Shown here piece after piece: positions 1 to 5,906 of a DNA stretch of 5,906 bases (positions are counted from its first letter, which is position 1; the number at the start of each line of letters is the position of its first letter). The stretch covers positions 1 through 5,906 of the forward strand of contig JAADDU010000154.1 of assembly GCA_013153755.1 (NCBI GenBank). Reading direction: 5' to 3'. The stretch comes from Campylobacterota bacterium (GTDB taxonomy: Bacteria > Campylobacterota > Campylobacteria > Campylobacterales > Sulfurimonadaceae). The translations under genes and the position numbers were made by a program. The notes under the pieces were generated by a model. It saw only the letters and a program-made list of their open reading frames with translations. It searched no databases and had not been told where the DNA came from.

Positions 1-739
1 TGCTAAAGTTGAGCCTTATGAGATTAGAGATATCTCTTCTAATGTATCTGGTGTTGTAGTATATGCTAATGAAAATATGATAGGTAAAAAACTGACTAAT
101 AAAGCCTATCTTAAAATTGACTCAGAATTAGATAGAGAAGAACTTCTTTTTCTTAAAAATAAACTATCGCATCTAAATAAGATTTTAGTAGTTAATGTGA
201 ATGTACTTAAAAATTTAAAAAAAACTTTACTAAAAAAAAGAAAAAATTATAAAAAGATAGAGGGTTTAAAATTTAAATCTACGGTTGAAAAAGACAGGTC
301 TTTTTATGATTTGATGAGTAGTGAAAATTTGTCTTTAGCAACACAAAAAGAGATAGAAAACTTAAAACTTCAAATTTTAGATTTAAAATTAAGAAAAACT
401 AAACTAAAAAAAAGTATAAAAGATAAATATCTAAGTGATAAAGGTTTTGTCCTATATTCTCTTTTAGTTAAAGTTGGACAGGTTGTTAATATCTCAACAC
501 CATTAGCAAAAATAGCAGATATTTCTAAGGCAAAATTAACTATATATCTTGATGCTGATGATATGATAGATGTAGAGAAAAAAATAGTATATATTAATCA
601 TAAAAAAACAACCTATAAAATTTCAAGAATATTACGTATAGCAGATGGTAAAAATATTTCAAAATATATGGCACAAATTATTGTAAAATCACCAAAATTA
701 TTTTCAAAGTTAACTTTAGTTGAATTAAAAGATAAATAA
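1..739 (+). CDS. HlyD-like periplasmic adaptor (membrane fusion) protein, 5' end missing
   Basis: The frame is open from base 2 to the TAA at 737-739 (245 residues), so the real start lies left of the window. The ATG at base 77 is internal, because the residues before it (ISSNVSGVVVYANENMIGKK) form the first half of a biotinyl/lipoyl-like barrel-sandwich domain. A long Lys/Leu/Glu-rich coiled-coil hairpin follows (about residues 38-140). The second lipoyl half is DKGFVLYSLLVKVGQVV, then LAKIADISKAKLTIYL, and a short beta-barrel segment ends the protein. This half-lipoyl, hairpin, half-lipoyl order is typical of HlyD/MFP adaptors, which join an inner-membrane transporter to a TolC-type outer-membrane channel in the periplasm. 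The N-terminal membrane anchor would lie outside the window. The transporter and channel partners are not visible, so the substrate is unknown. The coding strand is very A-rich, with two A8 runs. The stop overlaps the next start by one base. Confidence 0.8.
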   Translation, partial: AKVEPYEIRDISSNVSGVVVYANENMIGKKLTNKAYLKIDSELDREELLFLKNKLSHLNKILVVNVNVLKNLKKTLLKKRKNYKKIEGLKFKSTVEKDRSFYDLMSSENLSLATQKEIENLKLQILDLKLRKTKLKKSIKDKYLSDKGFVLYSLLVKVGQVVNISTPLAKIADISKAKLTIYLDADDMIDVEKKIVYINHKKTTYKISRILRIADGKNISKYMAQIIVKSPKLFSKLTLVELKDK

Positions 740-2508
740 TGAATACTACTGCTTGTCCACTTGATTGTTATGATGCTTGTTGTATAGAGTATATAAACCA
801 TAAGTTAAAGGCTATTAAAGATGGTCATACACAAGGTTTTTTATGTCCACATATAAATCACTATAACCAACATGAAGTTATACAACAGCCAAGATATAAG
901 GGTAAAGAGATAACTATAAAAGAAGCTCTCTTAATATTAAGAGATATGTTAAATGAATCTAAAACGGATGAGATACTTCACTATAGAGGAAGTGGGAATT
1001 TTGCTCTGATGCAAGAGGTAGTTGATCATTTTTTTGCATCTTTTGGAGCAACTCTTACAGAAGGTAGTCTTTGTGATAGTGCAGGAGAAGCTGGTATTAT
1101 AAATGGTAGAGGTTCAAATAAAAACATGCCATTATCTGAAATACAAAAATCTGAAGTTGTTATATTTTGGGGAAGAAACCCACATACAACATCAAGTCAT
1201 ATTCTTCCTCTTATAAAAGATAAAACTATCATAGTAATAGATCCAATCAGAACAAAAATAGCAAAAATGGCAAAGTTACATATACAACTAAAACCACATT
1301 CAGATATGCTTTTAGCTATGTTACTTAGTAGATTTTTATTTATAGAAGGTAGTTGTGATGAAAAATATTTGGAGGAATTTGCTAGTGAATATGAAGAGTA
1401 TTATGAATTAACGCAAAGTATAAGAATAAAAGCTACACTTGAAGATATAGACGTAACACTTGGTCAGGTTGGTGACTTACTCTCGTTTCTAAAGAATAAA
1501 AAAGTAGCTATAGTTTGTGGTGTTGGTATGCAAAAGTATAGAGATGGTGCAGATGTAATGAGAGCTATTGATGCTTTTGCACTTATGCTTGGTATTTTTG
1601 GTAAAGAAGGTAGTGGTGTTGCTTACCTTGGAAATTCAAAAGAGTGTATTTTATCACCATTTAACACTAAAGCAAAAAGAGTCTCTAAAGTTGATACAAA
1701 GTTTGAAAATTATAAAACAGTTTTTATACAATGTGCAAATCCATTATCTCAAATGCCAAATAGTATAAGAGTAAAAGAGTCCATAAAAAAGACTAAAAAT
1801 ATAATTTATTTTGGACTTTATGAAAATGAAACAAGTAAAATCGCAGATTTAATTATACCTGCAAAAAGTTTTTTACATAAAGATGACATAAGAACTTCTT
1901 ATTCCCATAATGGTATGATGTTTATGAATAAACTTGTAGATAGTGCTTATGGAATAAGTGAATATGATTTGAGTGCATATCTATGTAAAGAATTTAATAT
2001 AAAAATAGATACTCAAGATAATTATCTAACACATTTTAAAAATTTTGCAATAAGAAAAATAGATGGTTTATATTATGTTCAAAATAGAAAAGAGATACCA
2101 TATAAAGATGGTTTTGATACTGAGGATGGGGAATTTGTATTTTTAGAAGAGATAGATACTAAAAATACTAAAAATGAAAACTTTTATTTAATAACATCAA
2201 AAAGCCCTACAAGTTTAAACTCTCAATTTTATCGAGATAGGTATATATACATACATCCATCTTTAGGATTTAAAGATGCAGAAATACTAAAAATTAGTAA
2301 TAAAAATGGTAGTGTAGAGTTAAAGGTAAAACTATGTGATGATATTAGAAAAGATTGTATCCTTATACATAGTGGAACAAAGGGTGTGAACAATCTAACA
2401 ACATCAAAACATTCATTTGAAGGAAAATGTGCTATTTTTCAAGAAGATAAAGTATCAGTTAGTAAATTAAAAGATACTTGTATAGTTAAAAATAAATCAA
2501 TATTATAA
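739..2508 (+). CDS. Molybdopterin (bis-MGD) oxidoreductase, short cytoplasmic form
   Basis: This 589-residue protein belongs to the DMSO reductase/formate dehydrogenase superfamily. The N-terminus carries a [4Fe-4S] motif, C6-x3-C10-x3-C14-x21-C36 (CPLDCYDAC...GFLC). The catalytic domain includes a GSGN motif (84-87) and GSLCDSAGEAG (109-119); C112 sits where related enzymes carry the Mo/W ligand, so it is the likely metal ligand (inference). FWGRNPHTTSSH (143-154) and later Rossmann-like strands match the pterin-binding core. The last 110 or so residues (FYLITSKSPTSLNSQF to the end) resemble the C-terminal molybdopterin-dinucleotide-binding domain. There is no Tat signal or membrane helix, so it should be cytoplasmic. 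It is shorter than many relatives (often 650-750 residues). At the position after the fourth cysteine where most relatives have Lys or Arg, it has H38. The ATG at 739 overlaps the upstream TAA, and no clear Shine-Dalgarno is present, suggesting translational coupling. Substrate and electron partner cannot be read from the sequence. Confidence 0.88.
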   Translation: MNTTACPLDCYDACCIEYINHKLKAIKDGHTQGFLCPHINHYNQHEVIQQPRYKGKEITIKEALLILRDMLNESKTDEILHYRGSGNFALMQEVVDHFFASFGATLTEGSLCDSAGEAGIINGRGSNKNMPLSEIQKSEVVIFWGRNPHTTSSHILPLIKDKTIIVIDPIRTKIAKMAKLHIQLKPHSDMLLAMLLSRFLFIEGSCDEKYLEEFASEYEEYYELTQSIRIKATLEDIDVTLGQVGDLLSFLKNKKVAIVCGVGMQKYRDGADVMRAIDAFALMLGIFGKEGSGVAYLGNSKECILSPFNTKAKRVSKVDTKFENYKTVFIQCANPLSQMPNSIRVKESIKKTKNIIYFGLYENETSKIADLIIPAKSFLHKDDIRTSYSHNGMMFMNKLVDSAYGISEYDLSAYLCKEFNIKIDTQDNYLTHFKNFAIRKIDGLYYVQNRKEIPYKDGFDTEDGEFVFLEEIDTKNTKNENFYLITSKSPTSLNSQFYRDRYIYIHPSLGFKDAEILKISNKNGSVELKVKLCDDIRKDCILIHSGTKGVNNLTTSKHSFEGKCAIFQEDKVSVSKLKDTCIVKNKSIL

Positions 2509-2556
2509 ATCTTTTTAGCTTTTTGTATGTATGATAAAGCCTAGTAGTTTATACTT

Positions 2557-2568
2557 CTTAGATATAAT
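2557..2568 (+). promoter_or_regulatory. Probable sigma-70 -10 promoter element for hemL
   Basis: A perfect TATAAT lies at 2563-2568 within CTTAGATATAATAAC, preceded by a T-rich stretch with a G two bases before the hexamer. This resembles the epsilonproteobacterial housekeeping promoter, in which the -10 and its upstream T-rich/TG-like extension dominate and the -35 is weak. No convincing -35 is visible. Transcription would start near 2575 and give a leader of about 20 nt before the hemL ATG. It lies in the only real intergenic gap of the window. Confidence 0.6.
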
Positions 2569-2582
2569 AACAAAAAAATTAT

Positions 2583-2587
2583 GAAGG
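2583..2587 (+). promoter_or_regulatory. Shine-Dalgarno site of hemL
   Basis: GAAGG ends 7 nt before the ATG at 2595, which is near-ideal spacing and supports this start. Confidence 0.75.
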
Positions 2588-2594
2588 TAGCTAA

Positions 2595-3887
2595 ATGAAT
2601 ACAAAATCATCAAAAAAAGCATTTGAAGAAGCACAAAATCTTATCCCAGGTGGAGTTAATTCTCCAGTTAGAGCATTTAAAAGTGTTGGTACAACACCAA
2701 TTTTTATAGCTGAGGGGGAGGGTGCTTACTTAAAAGATGTTGATGGTAACAAATATGTTGATTTTGTTCAGTCTTGGGGTCCACTTATCTTTGGTCATAG
2801 AGATGAGAGTATAGAGAATGCTGTTATAGATGCAGTAAAACATGGACTTAGTTTTGGAGCTCCTACTCAAGCTGAAACAGATTTGGCAAAGTTAGTTGTT
2901 TCTATGTTTGACTCTATAGATAAAGTTAGATTTGTAAGTAGTGGAACAGAGGCTGTTATGAGTGCTATTCGCCTTGCTCGTGGATTTACAGGTCGTGATG
3001 ATATAGTGAAATTTACAGGTTGTTACCATGGTCATAGTGATGCTTTACTAGTTGAGGCTGGAAGTGGTGCTGCAACTTTTGGAAACCCATCAAGTCCAGG
3101 TGTTCCAGCAGACTTTACAAAACACACTTTATTAGCTACTTATAATGACATAGATAGTGTAAAAAAATGTTTTAAAGATTCTAGTGATATTGCTTGTGTT
3201 ATCATAGAACCAATAGCGGGAAATATGGGACTTGTTCCAGCAGATAAAGAGTTTTTAAAAGAGCTTAGAGAGCTTTGTGATGCAAATGGTACTTTACTAA
3301 TCTTTGATGAAGTTATGAGTGGTTTTCGTGCTTCTATAAATGGTGCAGAGTCTATAACAGGAACAAAACCAGATATAGTTACTCTTGGTAAAGTTATAGG
3401 TGGTGGTATGCCTGTTGGTGCTTTTGGTGCAAGAGCAGAAATTATGTCCAAACTTTCTCCAGATGGACCAGTATATCAAGCAGGAACACTAAGTGGAAAC
3501 CCTGTAGCTATGGCAGCTGGATATGCATCTCTAAGCAAACTAAAGAAAAATGCTCAAGTTTTAAGTGTACTTAATGCTCGTGCTTCAAGACTTGTTGAAG
3601 GCATGAAAGATAGTGCATCTAAGTATGGTATAAATATGCAAGTAGATACAAGAGGTAGTATGTTTGGTTTTTTCTTTAACGATAACGCAGTAAAAAACTT
3701 TGTAGATGCTACAAAATCAGATGCAGAGCTTTTTGCTAAATTTCATTCTGGTATGCTAAATGAGGGTTATTATTTTGCATGTTCTTTATATGAAACAGGA
3801 TTTATTTCAACTGCAGTTACAGATGAGATGATAGAAGAGACTATCAAAGCATCATCAAGAGTTTTTGAGGCTATAGTAAATGGCTAA
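2595..3887 (+). CDS. hemL: Glutamate-1-semialdehyde 2,1-aminomutase
   Basis: This 430-residue PLP enzyme converts glutamate-1-semialdehyde to 5-aminolevulinate, the last step of the C5 route to haem and other tetrapyrroles, in the cytoplasm. The opening [20 protein letters not shown] is the family signature. Other family features follow in order: [12 protein letters not shown] (substrate region), [15 protein letters not shown] with the SGTEA cofactor-phosphate loop at 116-120, CYHGHSD at 143-149, FDEVMSGFR with D238 for the pyridine nitrogen, [16 protein letters not shown] with the Schiff-base lysine K266, and [16 protein letters not shown]. Length matches the usual value of about 425-430, and all key residues are present, so it should be active. 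The start is supported by a strong Shine-Dalgarno and an upstream -10 element. It is first in an overlapping cluster: its stop lies 8 nt inside the next gene. Confidence 0.98.
   Translation: MNTKSSKKAFEEAQNLIPGGVNSPVRAFKSVGTTPIFIAEGEGAYLKDVDGNKYVDFVQSWGPLIFGHRDESIENAVIDAVKHGLSFGAPTQAETDLAKLVVSMFDSIDKVRFVSSGTEAVMSAIRLARGFTGRDDIVKFTGCYHGHSDALLVEAGSGAATFGNPSSPGVPADFTKHTLLATYNDIDSVKKCFKDSSDIACVIIEPIAGNMGLVPADKEFLKELRELCDANGTLLIFDEVMSGFRASINGAESITGTKPDIVTLGKVIGGGMPVGAFGARAEIMSKLSPDGPVYQAGTLSGNPVAMAAGYASLSKLKKNAQVLSVLNARASRLVEGMKDSASKYGINMQVDTRGSMFGFFFNDNAVKNFVDATKSDAELFAKFHSGMLNEGYYFACSLYETGFISTAVTDEMIEETIKASSRVFEAIVNG
3867..3870 (+). promoter_or_regulatory. Shine-Dalgarno site of the atpZ-like gene, inside hemL
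   Basis: GAGG lies within the final hemL codons, 9 nt before the ATG at 3880. It supports the overlapping start and coupling to hemL translation. Confidence 0.55.
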
Positions 3888-4203
3888 TCTTGATGAGAAA
3901 GAGTATAAACCACGGATAAAACCCATCATAGAAGCTGCTGATACTCTTTCTCTTGGTATCTCTATGGTCGTAGCAGTTCTTATGGGTGTTGGTATAGGCT
4001 TTTTACTTAAAAATCTAACTGGTATAGGTTGGCTTTTTTGGATAGGTGTTGGTATAGGTATAGCAGGAGCTCTTCTAAATGTATATAAAGCATATTCCAA
4101 ACAATATAAAGCATTTGAAGAGTTAGCAAAAGAGCCTAGGTATGCCATAAAAAAGCAACTTGATGAAGAAGATGATGAGGATTATGGTGAAAAAAGTTAT
4201 TAG
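3880..4203 (+). CDS. atpZ: AtpZ/AtpI-family small membrane protein
   Basis: This 107-residue protein has two transmembrane helices, about residues 23-43 and 49-69, joined by a tight turn ([10 protein letters not shown]). The glycine pattern (GVGIG at 36-40 and again at 56-60, then AG at 62-63 and NVYKAY) is characteristic of the AtpZ/putative F0F1-ATPase subunit family. Members are linked to F-type ATP synthase assembly or to Mg2+/Ca2+ movement with AtpI in other bacteria; the role in this organism is inference. The N-terminus is charged, and the tail is strongly acidic (LDEEDDED at 94-101) and probably cytoplasmic. The ATG lies inside hemL (ATGGCTAA, 8-nt overlap) with GAGG upstream, so it should be co-expressed with hemL. 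No ATP synthase genes are visible here. I am fairly sure of the family and less sure of the function. Confidence 0.72.
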   Translation: MANLDEKEYKPRIKPIIEAADTLSLGISMVVAVLMGVGIGFLLKNLTGIGWLFWIGVGIGIAGALLNVYKAYSKQYKAFEELAKEPRYAIKKQLDEEDDEDYGEKSY

Positions 4204-4696
4204 TTATATAGCTATAACTGAGCTATTTATCATCTTAACTTATCTTATAAATTTTAGTTTTTTTATAAATCTACAAGTTGCTTTTTTAAGCTCTTTTTTT
4301 GTTATAGTTGGAGCATCTTTTGCATATAAAAAGATGGTGCAAACAAAGCTTGAAGCAAATATGGTTGAAGAGAGTAGGGACTATCTCGATACCATAGATG
4401 ACCCACATGAACTTTATGTAGAAGATGATATAAATGATGCACCTATCGAAGAGTTAGATATAAAAGAGATAGTAAAAGAGGAAAAAAAGAAGATTAAAAC
4501 ACTTAGTGTAGATAGCATAAAACATGGTTTAAAAGGCTCTATGTCTTTTTTTAGACTTGTTCCTTATGTTTTTCTAATCATTGGATTTATGGCACTAAAA
4601 AATAATGAGCTTTTAGATATAGCTATCTATCTACCATCCCTTTTAGTAGGGATAGTAGTTGGTTCTTTAAGTACTAATGATATATTAGCTCAGTAG
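4184..4696 (+). CDS. Unrecognised four-helix inner-membrane protein with acidic loop
   Basis: I do not recognise this family. From the ATG at 4184 it is 170 residues. Two N-terminal membrane helices (about 5-25 and 30-47) are followed by a hydrophilic central region of about 65 residues. This region is acidic at first (ESRDYLDTIDDPHELYVEDD) and then Lys/Glu-rich (EIVKEEKKKIK). Two more helices close the protein (about 122-138 and 143-162), and the C-terminus is short. An even number of helices puts both ends on the same side, and the charged loop is probably cytoplasmic, as are the KK-rich flanks (inference). The start is uncertain: in-frame TTG 4160 and ATG 4163, 4172, 4175 and 4184 all exist. 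I chose 4184 because it gives a compact MVKK start before the first helix, although GAGG at 4177-4180 is only 3 nt away. It overlaps the atpZ-like gene by 20 nt and so is very likely its co-translated partner. Its 3' end overlaps the convergent kinase gene by 12 nt. Confidence 0.8.
   Translation: MVKKVISYIAITELFIILTYLINFSFFINLQVAFLSSFFVIVGASFAYKKMVQTKLEANMVEESRDYLDTIDDPHELYVEDDINDAPIEELDIKEIVKEEKKKIKTLSVDSIKHGLKGSMSFFRLVPYVFLIIGFMALKNNELLDIAIYLPSLLVGIVVGSLSTNDILAQ
4631..4658 (-). terminator. Possible 3'-end hairpin of the - strand kinase gene, no U-tract
   Basis: CTAC-C-ATCCCT (4631-4641) and AGGGAT-A-GTAG (4648-4658) form an inverted repeat with a 6-nt loop. In + strand RNA one pair is a C/A mismatch. 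In - strand RNA the same position is a U/G wobble, giving an uninterrupted 11-bp stem 27 nt past the kinase stop. No U-run follows on either strand, so it may act as an RNA 3'-end stabiliser or weak terminator rather than a classical intrinsic terminator. It lies inside the coding region of the converging membrane-protein gene. Confidence 0.35.
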
Positions 4697-5906
4697 CTTT
4701 ATTTTCTCTATTGCTTTTTTTAGATGCGCTATAACTATTTTACTATTTTGTAGTTTTTGCGTTTCATCCCAGTGTTTATGTTCATCTTCAAATTGACATA
4801 TAAGTTTATATAGTATATTTAGTCTTAAATTACCACTCATACCCTTTATATTGTGAATTATATGTTCATTTAGGTGTTGTTTTTGTATGTCTTTTATAAG
4901 ACTTTGTGCAGATTTCTCAAAACTTTGAAGTAATTTTAAAATTATTTCTTTGTTTGATATAGATATAGCTTTTGAAATTTCATCCATATTTATATCATCA
5001 AATTCAGTAATTACTTTTTTGACTTTTTTTTGTATATTTAGGTATTTATGTAGTGTATTATCAAGTTCACTGGCTACTATTGGTTTGTTTAGAGTGTCAT
5101 CAACCCCTGCTTCTATAAAGCTTTTTATATCTGAAGCTATAACATTTGCTGATAGAGATATAATTGTTTTTGAATAATCATATCTATTTCTTAGAATTTT
5201 TGTAGCACTAAGTCCATCTAAAACAGGCATATTTATATCCATAAAGATTATATCATACTCATTTTTAAGTGCTTCATCCACTGCTTCTTGCCCATTGTTT
5301 ACGATTTTATATGTTAAACCTCTACTTTGCATTAGTATAGATATAAGCATTTGATTTGTTTCATTATCTTCTGCTATTAAAATATTACCATCAAAACTAT
5401 TTTCATCTTCTTGTTCTAAAACATCATCTAAAGTAAAATCTTGTGCGTGTGTAAGTGTTATAATTTTATCAAAAAGAGCTGACCCAGTCATAGGTTGTTC
5501 TATCTTATGAAATTTATCATTTGTACATTCAAAAGAGTCATCTCCACCTTCAATACAAATGATTTGTACATCTTTGTATTTTAAAAGTGTTTCTTTAGAT
5601 GTATCTTCATCAAAAAGCTTAGAACATACTATGAGTATATTAGTATCTTTATTTATTTGATCTAGATCATGGATAGTATGGTAGTTAAATTTCCATATAT
5701 CTAAATAATGTGCTACGATATTATAAATACCACATATTATCTCTGATTTAGGTTCAAAAATCTCAATTTTTATCTCATTTTTGTTTATATTTTTATTTAA
5801 ATTTGTAGAGCTATTTATGATTGGTAGTAGTAATTCAAAGTAAAATTCACTTCCTTCTTTAACTTTACTTTTTACATTAAGTTGACTATTCATCATACTT
5901 ATATAT
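4685..5906 (-). CDS. Hybrid sensor histidine kinase, C-terminal part (ATPase end, pseudo-receiver, receiver, Hpt)
   Basis: The frame is open to the right edge, so the start is outside the window. The Met codon at 5896 is internal, because the flanking residues (YISMMNSQLNVKSKVKEGSEFYFELLLP) are the end of a histidine-kinase ATPase domain. Numbering from the edge, 406 residues are visible. Residues 45-150 look like a receiver fold, but C94 (NILIVCS) stands where the phospho-acceptor Asp would be, so this is probably a pseudo-receiver. Residues 173-293 are a canonical receiver: acidic pair E179/D180, phospho-acceptor D223 in FMDINMPVLDG (codon 5237-5239), S252 in LSAN, and K274 in NKP. Residues from about 305 to the end form an Hpt domain with phospho-accepting H351 in HNIKGMSGNL (codon 4853-4855). 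This fits a His-Asp-His phosphorelay, with the final response regulator elsewhere. The signal-sensing part and the kinase His box are not visible. It converges on the hemL operon and shows no sign of being related to it. Confidence 0.93.
   Translation of the reverse strand, partial: YISMMNSQLNVKSKVKEGSEFYFELLLPIINSSTNLNKNINKNEIKIEIFEPKSEIICGIYNIVAHYLDIWKFNYHTIHDLDQINKDTNILIVCSKLFDEDTSKETLLKYKDVQIICIEGGDDSFECTNDKFHKIEQPMTGSALFDKIITLTHAQDFTLDDVLEQEDENSFDGNILIAEDNETNQMLISILMQSRGLTYKIVNNGQEAVDEALKNEYDIIFMDINMPVLDGLSATKILRNRYDYSKTIISLSANVIASDIKSFIEAGVDDTLNKPIVASELDNTLHKYLNIQKKVKKVITEFDDINMDEISKAISISNKEIILKLLQSFEKSAQSLIKDIQKQHLNEHIIHNIKGMSGNLRLNILYKLICQFEDEHKHWDETQKLQNSKIVIAHLKKAIEKIKLLS

Noticed and set aside
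77..79. ATG as the start of the adaptor gene
   Set aside because: The frame is open to the window edge, and the residues upstream of it form the first half of the lipoyl-like domain, so this Met is internal.
613..801. Short - strand open frame across the adaptor/oxidoreductase junction
   Set aside because: It lies antisense to two supported genes, and its composition reflects the opposite strand.
2516..2543. Possible terminator after the molybdoenzyme gene (TAGCTTT paired with AAAGCCTA)
   Set aside because: The stem is short, needs a bulge, has a long loop and is not followed by a T-run.
3140..3479. - strand open frames opposite hemL
   Set aside because: They are antisense shadows of a highly conserved gene, with no ribosome site or recognisable protein features.
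3855..4148. - strand open frame of 97 codons opposite the atpZ-like gene
   Set aside because: The sense strand encodes a recognisable two-helix protein with a ribosome site; the antisense product has no family features.
5894..5896. Met codon as the start of the - strand kinase gene
   Set aside because: The frame continues to the right edge, and the Met lies within the end of an ATPase domain, so the gene is truncated by the window.
1..5906. A novel defence, mobile or CRISPR-like system
   Set aside because: No repeats array, integrase, transposase, nuclease, toxin-antitoxin pair or inverted-repeat boundary is visible; the genes are metabolic, membrane and signalling genes of ordinary kind.

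Overview
The window is A+T-rich, gene-dense bacterial DNA. Four + strand genes and the visible part of a fifth face one - strand gene at the right edge. The low GC, the AT-rich codon use, a -10 element preceded by a T-rich stretch rather than a clear -35, the C5-pathway haem gene hemL next to an AtpZ-like protein, and the style of the hybrid kinase suggest a Campylobacterota (epsilonproteobacterial) genome, perhaps Sulfurimonas, Arcobacter or a relative. That placement is inference from composition and gene style, not from a search.

Left region (1-2508): the C-terminal 245 residues of an HlyD-like periplasmic adaptor run in from beyond the left edge. They end in a TAATG junction, sharing one base with the start of a cytoplasmic molybdopterin (bis-MGD) oxidoreductase of 589 residues. 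The two are almost certainly co-transcribed and probably translationally coupled, although no functional link between them is obvious.

Middle region (2509-4696): an 86-bp gap holds a good -10 promoter element and a Shine-Dalgarno site for hemL (glutamate-1-semialdehyde aminotransferase, the last step of 5-aminolevulinate synthesis). hemL overlaps an AtpZ-like two-helix membrane protein by 8 nt, and that gene overlaps an unrecognised four-helix membrane protein by about 20 nt. This is a tight three-gene operon joining tetrapyrrole synthesis to two small inner-membrane proteins.

Right region (4685-5906, - strand): the C-terminal part of a hybrid sensor histidine kinase, with the end of its ATPase domain, a degenerate receiver-like domain, a canonical receiver and an Hpt domain. 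Its true start lies beyond the right edge. It converges on the hemL operon with a 12-nt tail-to-tail overlap. A hairpin that pairs better in the - strand RNA lies just past its stop codon.

I found no RNA gene, insertion sequence, CRISPR array or phage feature. Apart from the 86-bp gap the window is coding throughout. I see no clear new biological system. The points most worth a second look are the atypical cluster-binding region of the molybdoenzyme, its coupling to an adaptor gene, and the unidentified membrane protein behind atpZ.
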